Shown here piece by piece: positions 52,835-61,634 of a stretch of 64,000 nucleotides of DNA; within the stretch, counting starts at the first letter, position 1; each line of letters opens with the position of its first letter. Origin of the DNA: Kordia aestuariivivens. GTDB taxonomy: Bacteria; Bacteroidota; Bacteroidia; Flavobacteriales; Flavobacteriaceae. Where the stretch lies: contig NZ_JACGWS010000012.1 in assembly GCF_014397005.1 (NCBI RefSeq), positions 124,001 through 188,000 on the forward strand, in the 5' to 3' direction. Both the position numbers and the translations under genes were made by a program. The notes beneath the pieces were generated by a model. That model was not told the DNA's origin and did no database searches. It saw only the letters and a program-made list of their open reading frames with translations.

Positions 52835-53653
52835 TTATTCTTCCAGAGATTCTCCTAGTTTTTTAAAGAAGTCAGCAATTGGTTCTTTAAAATCTTCAAC
52901 AACCGATTCTATTTCTTCTAGTTTCACTTTGAATGGATTTGTTTCAGTAACTTTTACAGAAATTTCTAGGATATTATCAATAGGAAACGCATCCGAAAGT
53001 TGCTCATTTATTTTACTGTTTAATGTTGTTCCTGTTGACATACTTACAGGGATTTTCAGAGTGCTAGATTTCACTTCTGTTTTACTAGTCTTCAATGTGC
53101 CATTTTCTTTAGAACTAGTATCATAAGTAACAGAAATTTCAATTAATAAAATTAAGTGTGTGTAATCTTTTTTGATTTTCGCTTTACTAAATTTTATAGT
53201 TGCTTGATCTACCTTAAAAGAGAAATTTTCATTTATGATTTCTTGAGGTTTTAAAACTATTTTACAAGCTTCATTCTCACTAGGATTATTAATATACCTT
53301 GTTAAAGTGACAATAGGTAATTTTTTTGAAGAATCAAATATAACTGTATTTTTTGCGCTATATGTTGCTACATATTTTTTCTTTTGACCTTTTAATATTT
53401 TTGAAAAGTATTCAGGTACTTTAGGAATTTGGTCAATAATAAAAGGAACGAGTACTCCTGTGGCTAGAGAAGCAAATTTAGGATTCTTTATTGCAGCTAA
53501 TTTATCAGGACCTTTAGTTATTTCTAAGGTTATATATTCAGATTGTGCTTTTACAACATTAATTTTATTACCTGTTATTTGATAATTTTTCTCTTGAGCA
53601 GATATATTAAATGTAATACTAATAAATGCTAAAAAAGTAAATAGTTTTTTCAT
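52835..53653 (-). CDS. Secreted hypothetical protein, 272 aa
   Basis: Not recognised. A signal peptide (MKKLFTFLAFISITFNISAQ) is followed by beta-strand-rich sequence (ITGNKINVVKAQSEYITLEI, YTHLILLIEISVTYD, STLKIPVSMSTG) and an acidic helical end (VKLEEIESVVEDFKEPIADF). It has no Cys pattern or catalytic motif and is not in an operon. The following histidine kinase gene on the strand ends upstream at 53728, 75 bases away. Confidence 0.65.
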   Translation of the reverse strand: MKKLFTFLAFISITFNISAQEKNYQITGNKINVVKAQSEYITLEITKGPDKLAAIKNPKFASLATGVLVPFIIDQIPKVPEYFSKILKGQKKKYVATYSAKNTVIFDSSKKLPIVTLTRYINNPSENEACKIVLKPQEIINENFSFKVDQATIKFSKAKIKKDYTHLILLIEISVTYDTSSKENGTLKTSKTEVKSSTLKIPVSMSTGTTLNSKINEQLSDAFPIDNILEISVKVTETNPFKVKLEEIESVVEDFKEPIADFFKKLGESLEE

Positions 53654-53727
53654 GATTTTAATATTTGATTAATAACTCAAATGTAAATCATGAATGAAGG
53701 CAGAAACATACCCATCAATAGTGAGTT

Positions 53728-55527
53728 TTAGAGTAAAGGGACATCCACTAAAATCGTTGTTCCTTTTCCGAGTGTACTATCAATACTCAGTTTTCCGTTG
53801 AGGTGTTCTACACGTTTTTTGATGGTTTCTAAACCAATTCCAGATGATTTGTTGTTGGAAGGATCAAACCCTTTTCCGTTATCTTCTACGATGATATTTA
53901 GGTTTTTTTCATGTTGCGTCAATTGAATCGTAGCGTTTGTAGCTTCTGAATGTTTGATGATGTTTGCAATCAATTCCTGAATCATTCGGAATAATGACAA
54001 TTCAAGTGAATTCTCCAAGCGTTCTTCTAATCCAAATGAGATGACTTCTATGTTCATCTTATTTGCACTACTAATTTTAGCACTCATATTCGTCACCGCA
54101 ACCAACAATCCTTGATTCGCAATCACACCTGCATTTTTAGCATGTGCAATCGTTCGGATTTTATCATACGCTTCATCGAGAAGCGAACTTGTTTTTGTCA
54201 CAGCATCTTCGTTTTGCGCGGTTTCTATATTCTCAAAATGTAGTTTTACCGTTGCCATCAACGCGCCCAAATCGTCGTGTAAATCTTCTGCAATGCGTTT
54301 CCGTTCTTTCTCTTGACCTTCAATCATAGCGTCAATACTAGAGAGTTCTTGCTCTTTGAGTAAAGTCGAAACTTTCTGTGCTTCTAAGTCTTTTGCTTGT
54401 TCGGCAAGCAATTGTTTTTTACGTGTATTTTTTTGGATGAGGTATGCGGAGATGATGACTAGGGCTAAAACAATTAGAGAAATTATGAGCTGACTGTTTT
54501 TTCGTTTTTTTTCATTTTCTCTTTCTGTATCAACAAGTGTATATAAAGTTTGTAATTTACTAAGGTCTGCACTAATTGTTTTTGTATTGTATTTAGAATT
54601 AGTTTCATTTATTGCAATGTTTTGGAATTCATCTCCAATACTATCCTTAAGGTTGATAAATTTTTTCAAATAAATAGCTGCATTCTTATAATCCTTGGCT
54701 TTTTCATAAGTATCTGCCATATTTTCATAAAAAATCACTTTTGTTTTAGCTATATTTTTTTTTAGAGGTATCGAATCAGCTTTCTTGTAATATTCAATTG
54801 CTTTGAGGTAATTTTTTTTTAGTTCGTAATGATATGCTTGGTTATTATAATTGTGCGCGAGATTTTTAAAGTCTTTATTTTTTTTTAATACAGGTATTGC
54901 CTTCTTGGTATATATTAATGCTGAATCAGCGTTTTTTAGAGCATAGGCGTAAACAGTACCTATATTCATGTAGGTTAATGCTACTTGCAAAGTGTCATTT
55001 AAATGTTTATCGACTTCAATTACTTTATTAAAGTATAAAATTGAATTTTTTGCATCTTTCTTATCTAAAAACTCAACAGCTTTTATTCTATAAATAGACC
55101 TATAAAGAGTGCTGTCATTTTCTTTTTGTGCATATTTATACAATTCTTCAACAATATCATCTTTACTTACTTTTATGTCATTTTGATGATTTAAGATGTC
55201 TAATATTAAAAGATTACAATCTTTAACATCATTTTTTAAATTTGCTTCATTAAATTTTTGTTTAGACTTCAAGGCATAATCATAGGCTATATGCTGATTA
55301 TCTATTCTCAATTGATAATCAGCATAATAAAAATACCATGTTCCTATATCCTGATCACTAGAGTTAATTGTATCAATTGCTTGTAATGTTTCTAGAATTT
55401 TATTGTTATTATCAGAATCAAAAGCATTCCAAACATTTTCAAAATCTAAATTTTGAGCATATGAAAAATCAGCATTTAAAAAAAATGCTGATATTAAAAT
55501 TAAATATTTGATTTTTTCTATCCTCAA
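53728..55527 (-). CDS. TPR sensor histidine kinase (HisKA_3 type)
   Basis: A signal peptide (LILISAFFLNADFSYAQ) leads a TPR region (about 40-320, e.g. ALTYMNIGTVYAYALKNADS and NLAHNYNNQAYHYELKKNYL). One membrane span (LIISLIVLALVIISAYLI, about 345-362) is followed by the dimerisation domain with phosphoacceptor His417 in KRIAEDLHDDLGAL. The HATPase has VEDNGKGFDP and SGIGLETIKKRVEHL. It is the last gene of a four-gene unit that starts with its likely partner regulator at 57837. Confidence 0.93.
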   Translation of the reverse strand: MRIEKIKYLILISAFFLNADFSYAQNLDFENVWNAFDSDNNNKILETLQAIDTINSSDQDIGTWYFYYADYQLRIDNQHIAYDYALKSKQKFNEANLKNDVKDCNLLILDILNHQNDIKVSKDDIVEELYKYAQKENDSTLYRSIYRIKAVEFLDKKDAKNSILYFNKVIEVDKHLNDTLQVALTYMNIGTVYAYALKNADSALIYTKKAIPVLKKNKDFKNLAHNYNNQAYHYELKKNYLKAIEYYKKADSIPLKKNIAKTKVIFYENMADTYEKAKDYKNAAIYLKKFINLKDSIGDEFQNIAINETNSKYNTKTISADLSKLQTLYTLVDTERENEKKRKNSQLIISLIVLALVIISAYLIQKNTRKKQLLAEQAKDLEAQKVSTLLKEQELSSIDAMIEGQEKERKRIAEDLHDDLGALMATVKLHFENIETAQNEDAVTKTSSLLDEAYDKIRTIAHAKNAGVIANQGLLVAVTNMSAKISSANKMNIEVISFGLEERLENSLELSLFRMIQELIANIIKHSEATNATIQLTQHEKNLNIIVEDNGKGFDPSNNKSSGIGLETIKKRVEHLNGKLSIDSTLGKGTTILVDVPLL

Positions 55528-55534
55528 GATTTCC

Positions 55535-56050
55535 TTACGGTTTACCTACTAAAATACTTTTTCCCTTTCTTTGAGGGTGAGGGTCTATTAATGCTCTTAT
55601 GTATTTATTAGCATCATCATCAGGGCATTCTTCATCTTTGTATGGAGGAACAATGTCTGTAGTTTTTTTACCGCCAATGTGAATGTATTTATCTTCACAT
55701 CTTAATTTTATATTATAGAGTAGTACTTCAACATTAACTTGCCCCTTATAATATGGATCAGGATTTAAAGAAAATTGTATTCCTTGATGCTTTGTAGAAT
55801 AAGTATAATTAAGTTTTTCTCCAGCTGTTACTAGTGCTACATGTATTTGAAAAACATCTCCACCATCAACATAGTTAGCATGAAATAAATCGTATTTTAA
55901 AGATTGTACTTTCTTTTTGATTTCAAGAGGGATTTGAGTGATATAATGTTTATTTATCCAAGAATTAAAATCCCCATAAATTTCAAATTCTCCACAATCA
56001 ACAAAAAATAAATCGTTATTGATTGAATCAACCTTAATATTTACTGTCAT
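55535..56050 (-). CDS. Hypothetical protein between protease and kinase, 171 aa
   Basis: Not recognised. The 171 residues (MTVNIKVDSINNDLFFVDCG ...) have no signal peptide and look like mixed strands (FEIYGDFNSWINKHYITQIP, YTYSTKHQGIQFSLNP, VNVEVLLYNIKL). The end is basic (DPHPQRKGKSILVGKP). It lies 12 bases after the trypsin-like gene and 7 bases before the kinase gene, so it is in the same operon. A partner, inhibitor or substrate of the protease is a possible role, by context only. Confidence 0.7.
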   Translation of the reverse strand: MTVNIKVDSINNDLFFVDCGEFEIYGDFNSWINKHYITQIPLEIKKKVQSLKYDLFHANYVDGGDVFQIHVALVTAGEKLNYTYSTKHQGIQFSLNPDPYYKGQVNVEVLLYNIKLRCEDKYIHIGGKKTTDIVPPYKDEECPDDDANKYIRALIDPHPQRKGKSILVGKP

Positions 56051-56062
56051 AAGTTTAATAAT

Positions 56063-57136
56063 TTAAGTTAGAAATTGTTTAAATACTATTTTCTGATCAG
56101 GAGCAGCTTTTATTTTATAGATGTGATTAAAAATGTGATTTATATTGTTTGCAATACTTACATTTTTACCATCACCAGCATGTATCAAACCTACTACATT
56201 GTTATTATCATTAATTACCACCGATCCTGAATCTCCTCCTTTTGAAATTCCCTTTTTTATCAAGAGTTGATTTTTGAAAATGATACTCTTACCTCTTTTG
56301 TAGGAGTGTCTTACTCTAACAAAAGCATTTGTTGACTTTATTGTTCCTTTTTGTTTTCCAGATGTTTTGCCATTTATGTGAACTACCATTTCATCCAAAG
56401 GAGTTTCAATATTTTTTAGAATAGACTTTTTTAATTCTAAGGTTTTTTTAGATGAGGTGAATCCCGCGCAACTCATGTTGTTATTTAAAACTTCGGCAAA
56501 GGCAACATCAAGGGTATTACCATTTGTGCCATCTTTTCTTTTAGTATCACCATATCTGCCAAATTTTAGGTGAGCAATAGCATTAGAATAATCTAATTCA
56601 TAAGAATTAAATTTTCCATATATTTTTGATGGTTGAAAAATAATTTCATCTAGAATTAAATTTTGCTTAGTCGATAATATGTGGTAATTAGATATTATAA
56701 ATAAAGAATTTTTAAAACTTTTTAGCATAATGATAGCACCTAGTGTCCCACCAACTTCTAAATCAGAACTATTTCGTCTGACTTTACATCCAGCTAGGTA
56801 TGGACGTATTTTATGATCATTAATATTTTGTGGAAGAATTTCTTCAACATATTCTTTTACAATTTTTAATTCATTATTTGTTACAGATTTAACAAAGCGC
56901 TTATTTACTTTATCTACAGTACTTATTTTGATATTATCTAATATATTTTTTGGAACTCTAAATACATTAGGTTTTATAATTCCATTCTTTAATACACCTT
57001 TTTCTATATAATAATTATTTTTATGTTTTTCTTCTTTAATAGAAGCTAAATACTGTATTTCTGTATCATTCATCATCCATATTTCTGCATAATTATTAAG
57101 TAAATGGTCAACTTGTTTTTTGTTTAAAGTCTTCAT
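56063..57136 (-). CDS. Trypsin-like serine protease without signal peptide
   Basis: The 357 residues contain a chymotrypsin-fold triad: His152 (LFIISNYHIL), Asp210 (NTLDVAFAEV) and Ser303 (ISKGGDSGSVVI), followed by GLIHAGDG. About 110 N-terminal residues are helical and basic and may be regulatory. No secretion signal or membrane span is seen, so it is predicted to be cytoplasmic. It sits between a response regulator and a histidine kinase, an unusual neighbourhood for such a protease. Confidence 0.85.
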   Translation of the reverse strand: MKTLNKKQVDHLLNNYAEIWMMNDTEIQYLASIKEEKHKNNYYIEKGVLKNGIIKPNVFRVPKNILDNIKISTVDKVNKRFVKSVTNNELKIVKEYVEEILPQNINDHKIRPYLAGCKVRRNSSDLEVGGTLGAIIMLKSFKNSLFIISNYHILSTKQNLILDEIIFQPSKIYGKFNSYELDYSNAIAHLKFGRYGDTKRKDGTNGNTLDVAFAEVLNNNMSCAGFTSSKKTLELKKSILKNIETPLDEMVVHINGKTSGKQKGTIKSTNAFVRVRHSYKRGKSIIFKNQLLIKKGISKGGDSGSVVINDNNNVVGLIHAGDGKNVSIANNINHIFNHIYKIKAAPDQKIVFKQFLT

Positions 57137-57222
57137 TTTTTGTTAGTTTTTACATTACAAATCTCTAAAAATCAACCACACCAAACCATACCCAAACATA
57201 GGTATTCTCAAAATCTACAATC

Positions 57223-57837
57223 CTAAAAAGCATACTTCTTCTCAATGGCATAACCCAACAATTCGTTAGCGCCTTTCAAAGCTAGCTTTTGGATCATGTT
57301 TTTGCGGTGTGTATCTATGGTGGATTTGGAAATAAAAAGTAAATCTGCGATTTCTTGAGAAGTCTTTCTTTGGGCGATTAATGCAAGAATTTCCTTTTCA
57401 CGACGCGATAAAATAGACTTGGAACTATTCTTCGCAAGCTGATCAATATTCAACTTGGCATCATAGTAGGTTTTGTTATCGGCAAGTGTGCGAATGGCTT
57501 CTAAGACGATTTTCAAAGGTGAATTTTTCAAAATATAACCTGTTGCGCCAGCATCCAACATTTGTCGAATGGCTTCCGCTTGGTCATACATCGTAAACGC
57601 CAACACATGTATATGTGGAAACTCTTTTTTAATATGTGTCGTAGCGACAATACCGTCCATTTTTGGCATTCGGATATCGCAAATTACAACTTTGGGTTGT
57701 TTCTGTCGGACAATCTTTAACAAAGCTTCGCCATCATTGGCGTGTCCTATAATAGTAACATCTTCTTCGTATTCCAAATACGACATTATGCCGTCAATCA
57801 GTGCTTGATGATCTTCTGCAATAGCAACTGTAATCAT
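57223..57837 (-). CDS. LuxR/NarL-family response regulator
   Basis: The 204 residues have a receiver domain with phospho-acceptor Asp54 (VVICDIRMPKMDG), TMYDQAEAIRQMLDAGATGY and a LuxR HTH (SRREKEILALIAQRKTSQEI followed by ADLLFISKSTIDTHRKNM). The partner is most likely the TPR kinase at 53728-55527. The operon order is regulator, protease, hypothetical, kinase. A palindrome ATTACAG-N5-CTGTAAT at 57910-57928, 73 bases upstream, may be an operator. Confidence 0.94.
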   Translation of the reverse strand: MITVAIAEDHQALIDGIMSYLEYEEDVTIIGHANDGEALLKIVRQKQPKVVICDIRMPKMDGIVATTHIKKEFPHIHVLAFTMYDQAEAIRQMLDAGATGYILKNSPLKIVLEAIRTLADNKTYYDAKLNIDQLAKNSSKSILSRREKEILALIAQRKTSQEIADLLFISKSTIDTHRKNMIQKLALKGANELLGYAIEKKYAF

Positions 57838-57909
57838 ATCTAAGGGATCTTAAAATTACAAACAAACGATATGCTATCCGAATATAAATTTGAACGATTT
57901 GAGAATCCT

Positions 57910-57928
57910 ATTACAGCCAAACTGTAAT
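57910..57928. promoter_or_regulatory. Palindrome upstream of the response regulator
   Basis: ATTACAG-CCAAA-CTGTAAT is a perfect inverted repeat. It is similar in layout to, but different in sequence from, the TTACGG sites. Confidence 0.4.
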
Positions 57929-58010
57929 AAATGTATCTATATTGTAGTAGTGGTTTGTTAGTTATTCCTACAATGTACGAAAAAATATGAAATAGAAAAA
58001 CTAAGAAAAA

Positions 58011-58199
58011 TCAGGAAACAATAAATTTCTTAATCACTACAATGGTGATAATGAAGAGAATGAAGACCGCCAAAATGCGCAAACTTCCTTTATAATAACG
58101 CTTGTGTAACTGTAAATCTTTTCGATATGCATAAATCATAACCACCGTAAAAACGATCACAAAAAAAGCGGCAAAAATCAACTGACCTGTACTAAACAT
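58011..58199 (-). CDS. Small two-span membrane protein, 62 aa
   Basis: The ATG at 58199 gives MFSTGQLIFAAFFVIVFTVV, the common start of this Flavobacteria family as I recall. Two membrane spans flank a basic loop with YRKDLQLHKRYYKGS. Function unknown. Confidence 0.75.
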   Translation of the reverse strand: MFSTGQLIFAAFFVIVFTVVMIYAYRKDLQLHKRYYKGSLRILAVFILFIITIVVIKKFIVS

Positions 58200-58352
58200 A
58201 ACGTATTTAATTTTTAACAAAATTACGGATTAAAGATTGAAAGTTGTTAATAAAAGTTTCAAAATAAAAATACAATCGCTCAAAAATCAATTAAATAATC
58301 AAGTATATTTCAACTTCAATTTGATTCTACAAACATTTAAAATACATACGAT

Positions 58353-58742
58353 TTGAAAAGAAGAATAGAAGCCGTTACAGAATTTCATTCCGCATTTGGG
58401 TTAGGAATAAAAAATACACCAACTGCCGATTTAGGAAAAGCAAAAAATATGTTGCGTTTTAATCTAATGAAAGAAGAAAATGAAGAATATTTAGAAGCTG
58501 CAAAAGATAATGACTTAGTAGAAGTTGCCGATGCGCTAGGTGATATGTTATACATTCTATGCGGAACAATCATAGAACACGGAATGCAAGAAAAAATCGT
58601 AGAAGTCTTCGAAGAAATTCAACGAAGTAACATGAGCAAACTAGGAGCAGACGGAAAACCAATCTACCGCGAAGACGGGAAAGTCCTCAAAGGCCCAAAC
58701 TACTTCAAACCAAATATTGACGCAATTCTAGCGGATAAATAG
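58353..58742 (+). CDS. MazG-like nucleoside triphosphate pyrophosphohydrolase
   Basis: A TTG start gives MKRRIEAVTEFHSAFGLGIK, in line with relatives; no ATG fits. The 129 residues carry the all-alpha NTP-PPase core EEYLEAAKDNDLVEVADALG followed by DMLYILCG, with the metal-binding E-x-E and D residues. The C-terminus RSNMSKLGADGKPIYREDGK followed by VLKGPNYFKP is typical. It probably cleans modified nucleotides; the exact substrate is unknown. Confidence 0.85.
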   Translation: MKRRIEAVTEFHSAFGLGIKNTPTADLGKAKNMLRFNLMKEENEEYLEAAKDNDLVEVADALGDMLYILCGTIIEHGMQEKIVEVFEEIQRSNMSKLGADGKPIYREDGKVLKGPNYFKPNIDAILADK

Positions 58743-58803
58743 AATATAGAGTTTATAAGTTTAATAGTTTACGGCGGATGAACGAATCCACAAAAAAAGA
58801 ACA

Positions 58804-58837
58804 TAAAAAAAGTGATTCTCTTGGAATCACTTTTTTT
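58804..58837. terminator. Perfect bidirectional terminator
   Basis: AAAAAAAGTGATTC pairs with GAATCACTTTTTTT over a 5-base loop; placed between the MazG-like gene and the heptamer array before ilvE. Confidence 0.9.
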
Positions 58838-58845
58838 GTATTTTT

Positions 58846-58914
58846 CAGCTAACAGCTAACAGCTAACAGCTAACAGCTAACAGCTAACAGCTAACAGCTA
58901 ACAGCTAACAGCTA
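58846..58914 (-). repeat. Heptanucleotide array (TTAGCTG on the minus strand), about 9.8 copies
   Basis: Plus-strand units CAGCTAA repeat nine times without change and then CAGCTAG. On the minus strand the array begins with the TAG stop codon of ilvE itself, so the coding region ends inside the first unit. Confidence 0.96.
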
Positions 58915-59979
58915 GACCTTATATCTCCATCCATGTGGATCTTCAGAAAGATTATACTGAATATCCGTCAATTTATCTTTAAAGAAAGTTGCATACGAAT
59001 CATCCAATTTTGGTAAATCAAACTTATCTCCTGCATGTTCAAATCCTGAAATCGGATTAATCACAGCTGCAGTTCCTGCACCAAATATCTCTTTCAATTC
59101 ACCACTTTTAGCCGCTTCCTTAATCTCAGAAACAGTCACACGGCGAATTTCTACTTTAATATTATTGTCTTCGGCCAATTGAATCACACTCTTACGCGTA
59201 ATTCCATCCAAAATACGATCACTCTTAGGAGCAGTTAATAAGGTATCACCAACTCTAAAAAAGATGTTCATCGTTCCAGCTTCCTCTAAATATTCGTGCG
59301 TACTTGCATCTGTCCAAATAATTTGTTGGTAGCCTTGTTTATGTGCCAAACTTGTTGGGTAAAATTGCGCTCCGTAATTTCCGGCAGCTTTTGCATATCC
59401 AACACCTCCATCGGCAGCTCTACTAAACTTTTCTGCAAACAAAACTTTCACTTCACCTGCATAATACGATTGTACTGGCGAACAAATAATCATAAACTTA
59501 TATGAATTTGCTGGAGAAGCAGAAATTGCTTCCTCAGTTGCAATCACAAAAGGTCTAATATATAATGAATTTCCTTTCCCTTTCTTAATCCAATCTTTCT
59601 CTAAATGCAATAACTGTGTCAATCCTTCAAAGAAAAACTCTTTTGGAAACTCAGGAATTGCCATACGATGTGAAGAAATATTAATACGCTCGTGATTATC
59701 TTCTGGACGAAACATCCAAATTTGATCTTGGTCATCTTTAAAAGCTTTCATTCCTTCAAAAACAGCTTGTCCATAATGAAAAACACGCGCAGAAGGTGCA
59801 ATGGTGAGTGGCTGATATGGCATGATTTCTGGCGTTTGCCAAACTCCATCTATATAGTCACACACAAACATGTGATCCGTGAAAATTTTACCAAACTCTA
59901 AATCATCAAAATCTACAGTTGAAATCTTGCTTTCAGAAACTTTGGAAATTTTTATAGCATTAGAAGGGTCACTCATCAT
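58912..59979 (-). CDS. ilvE: Branched-chain amino acid aminotransferase
   Basis: The start at 59979 (MMSDPSNAIKI) is preferred over an upstream ATG adding seven residues; the next codon is also ATG. The 355 residues belong to the class IV PLP aminotransferases that exchange the amino group of Leu, Ile or Val with 2-oxoglutarate. Seen are FHYGQAVFEGMKAFKDDQ, YIRPFVIATE, the PLP-lysine region VGYAKAAGNYGAQFYPT, TNIFF-like TMNIFFRVGD and LDGITRKSVIQLAED. Its stop codon lies in a heptamer array. Confidence 0.94.
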   Translation of the reverse strand: MMSDPSNAIKISKVSESKISTVDFDDLEFGKIFTDHMFVCDYIDGVWQTPEIMPYQPLTIAPSARVFHYGQAVFEGMKAFKDDQDQIWMFRPEDNHERINISSHRMAIPEFPKEFFFEGLTQLLHLEKDWIKKGKGNSLYIRPFVIATEEAISASPANSYKFMIICSPVQSYYAGEVKVLFAEKFSRAADGGVGYAKAAGNYGAQFYPTSLAHKQGYQQIIWTDASTHEYLEEAGTMNIFFRVGDTLLTAPKSDRILDGITRKSVIQLAEDNNIKVEIRRVTVSEIKEAAKSGELKEIFGAGTAAVINPISGFEHAGDKFDLPKLDDSYATFFKDKLTDIQYNLSEDPHGWRYKV

Positions 59980-60110
59980 ATAATTCTTAATTTTGTGCAA
60001 AGTTACGTAATATTTAACTTTAAAAAAATCTTAGTTTTCAACAAAATTAGGTGCTTAAAATTAATTATTCGTAATAAAACAGTCGTAATTATAAGAAATC
60101 CTTAACAAAA

Positions 60111-60623
60111 ATGAAGAAAATACTAATTTTAGGAGTCGCTTTACTAGCATTTATTGGATGTAAAGACGGAAAAAATAACGAAAAATCAACAGTAGATACA
60201 ACAGATGTCAAAGCTACTGAACTAGCGTACGCATCTTTTGGAGAAAAAATTGAAGCTGACAAAGCATTATCAATCACCGAAATCAACAACATATACGATG
60301 GTTTAAAAACAGGTGATACGTTAGACGTAAAATTTGCAGCTAAAATCAATTCAGTATGTGCAAATAAAGGATGCTGGATGCGTTTAGATGCTGGTGATGA
60401 AAAAGAAGTCATGGTCAAATTTAAAGACTACGGATTCTTTATGCCGCTTGACGCGAAAGGTGAAGTAGTTGTCAACGGAAAAGCGTTTGTACAAGAAACA
60501 TCTGTGGACGAATTGAAGCATTACGCAGAAGATGCAGGTAAGTCGGAAGAAGAAATTGCTAAAATCACAGAACCTAAAAAAACACTTTCGTTCATCGCTG
60601 ATGGTGTTTTGTTGAAAAACTAA
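60111..60623 (+). CDS. DUF4920 lipoprotein
   Basis: A lipobox (VALLAFIGCKDG) precedes a 150-residue protein with the DUF4920 core INSVCANKGCWMRLDAGDEK followed by EVMVKFKDYGFFMP. The two Cys around KG may bind metal. Function unknown. It is adjacent to ilvE and mnmD, an order seen in related genomes as I recall. Confidence 0.88.
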   Translation: MKKILILGVALLAFIGCKDGKNNEKSTVDTTDVKATELAYASFGEKIEADKALSITEINNIYDGLKTGDTLDVKFAAKINSVCANKGCWMRLDAGDEKEVMVKFKDYGFFMPLDAKGEVVVNGKAFVQETSVDELKHYAEDAGKSEEEIAKITEPKKTLSFIADGVLLKN

Positions 60624-60675
60624 TACTATTTTTATTTTAAAATTCCGTAGATAAAACACAACCTATTTTTTAATT

Positions 60676-60792
60676 ATGCAAAAAAGAAAAAGTCAGCATA
60701 GCTTAAGTTACGGTTATATTTTATTTAGAAGCATAGGTGAAAAAGAGCAAGTTTTAGCAGGTAATTTTAATGTAGAAATAGTATACACTTGA
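60676..60792 (+). CDS. Possible 38-aa leader ORF overlapping mnmD start
   Basis: MQKRKSQHSLSYGYILFRSI continues with GEKEQVLAGNFNVEIVYT and a TGA that overlaps the TTG of mnmD by three bases. It could couple translation to mnmD. There is no homology that I know of. Confidence 0.25.
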   Translation: MQKRKSQHSLSYGYILFRSIGEKEQVLAGNFNVEIVYT

Positions 60793-61466
60793 AACGAAAA
60801 ATAATCACCACAGAAGATGGATCTTCCACAATTCATCTTGAAGAATGGGACGAACAATACCATTCTACGCATGGTGCCATACAAGAAGCCAATCACGTTT
60901 ACATAAAAACGGGCTTACAACATTTGCAAAATACGTTCAATCCTGTGCAAATCCACATTCTCGAAATTGGGTTTGGTACAGGATTGAATGCTTTTATAAC
61001 CTATCTACAAGCGGAGAAACACAACTTCAATGTCAACTATCACGGCGTAGAAGCGTATCCTGTTTTACCCGAAGAAATTGCGCAACTCAACTATGTTTCA
61101 CAATTAAAAGCAGAAAACAAAGCAGCTATTTTTAATAAAATGCATGTGTGCGAATGGGAAAAAGAAACGGTACTTTCTGAAAATTTCACACTTACAAAAC
61201 GACAGCAACTCTTTGATCAAATTACGGATGAAGGGAAATTTAACCTGATTTATTTTGATGCGTTTGGCGCGAGAGTTCAACCTGAATTATGGACAGTAGC
61301 CATCTTTCAAAAAATGTATAATGCACTTCAAAATAAAAGTGTTTTAGTGACGTATGCAGCTAAAGGAAGTGTACGACGCGCTATGCAAGAAGTTGGCTTC
61401 AAAGTGGAGCGACTTCCTGGCCCGCCTGGCAAACGTGAAATGCTACGTGCAACAAAAATTAACTAA
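60789..61466 (+). CDS. mnmD: tRNA 5-methylaminomethyl-2-thiouridine methyltransferase
   Basis: A TTG start gives MKRKIITTEDGSSTIHLEEW, which matches relatives starting MKR-IITT-DGS; no ATG fits. The 225 residues carry the SAM-binding motif ILEIGFGTGLNAFITYL and the active region FNLIYFDAFGARVQPELWTV followed by YAAKGSVRRAM and PGPPGKREMLRA. It performs the last methylation of mnm5s2U34 in tRNA. It lacks the FAD-dependent oxidase half of MnmC. Confidence 0.92.
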   Translation: MKRKIITTEDGSSTIHLEEWDEQYHSTHGAIQEANHVYIKTGLQHLQNTFNPVQIHILEIGFGTGLNAFITYLQAEKHNFNVNYHGVEAYPVLPEEIAQLNYVSQLKAENKAAIFNKMHVCEWEKETVLSENFTLTKRQQLFDQITDEGKFNLIYFDAFGARVQPELWTVAIFQKMYNALQNKSVLVTYAAKGSVRRAMQEVGFKVERLPGPPGKREMLRATKIN

Positions 61467-61634
61467 TATTTAAGATTCTAGACCTAATGTAGTTTTCTAA
61501 ATGTCTTCTTTTTAGCGTATTTTTACCATGAAAAAGAAAACGCATTCATGAAATGAGCTCTAACAATTAGTGAATAAAAACTAATAGCATTTTGCGAATT
61601 CCATTTGACAGCATTAAGAAATAAAAATTAACAG

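Noticed and set aside
55534-55550. Further TTACGG palindrome before the histidine kinase
   Set aside because: Only the left arm is present (TTACGGTTTACC) and it overlaps a stop codon in the operon.
57910-57928. Response-regulator palindrome as a TTACGG family member
   Set aside because: Arms are TTACAG/CTGTAA with a 5-base spacer, a different sequence; listed separately as its own site.
58846-58914. CRISPR-like array before ilvE
   Set aside because: Units are 7 bases with no spacers, so it is a simple tandem repeat.
60089-60659. Two minus-strand ORFs opposite the DUF4920 gene
   Set aside because: They have no recognisable features and lie against a well-supported lipoprotein gene.
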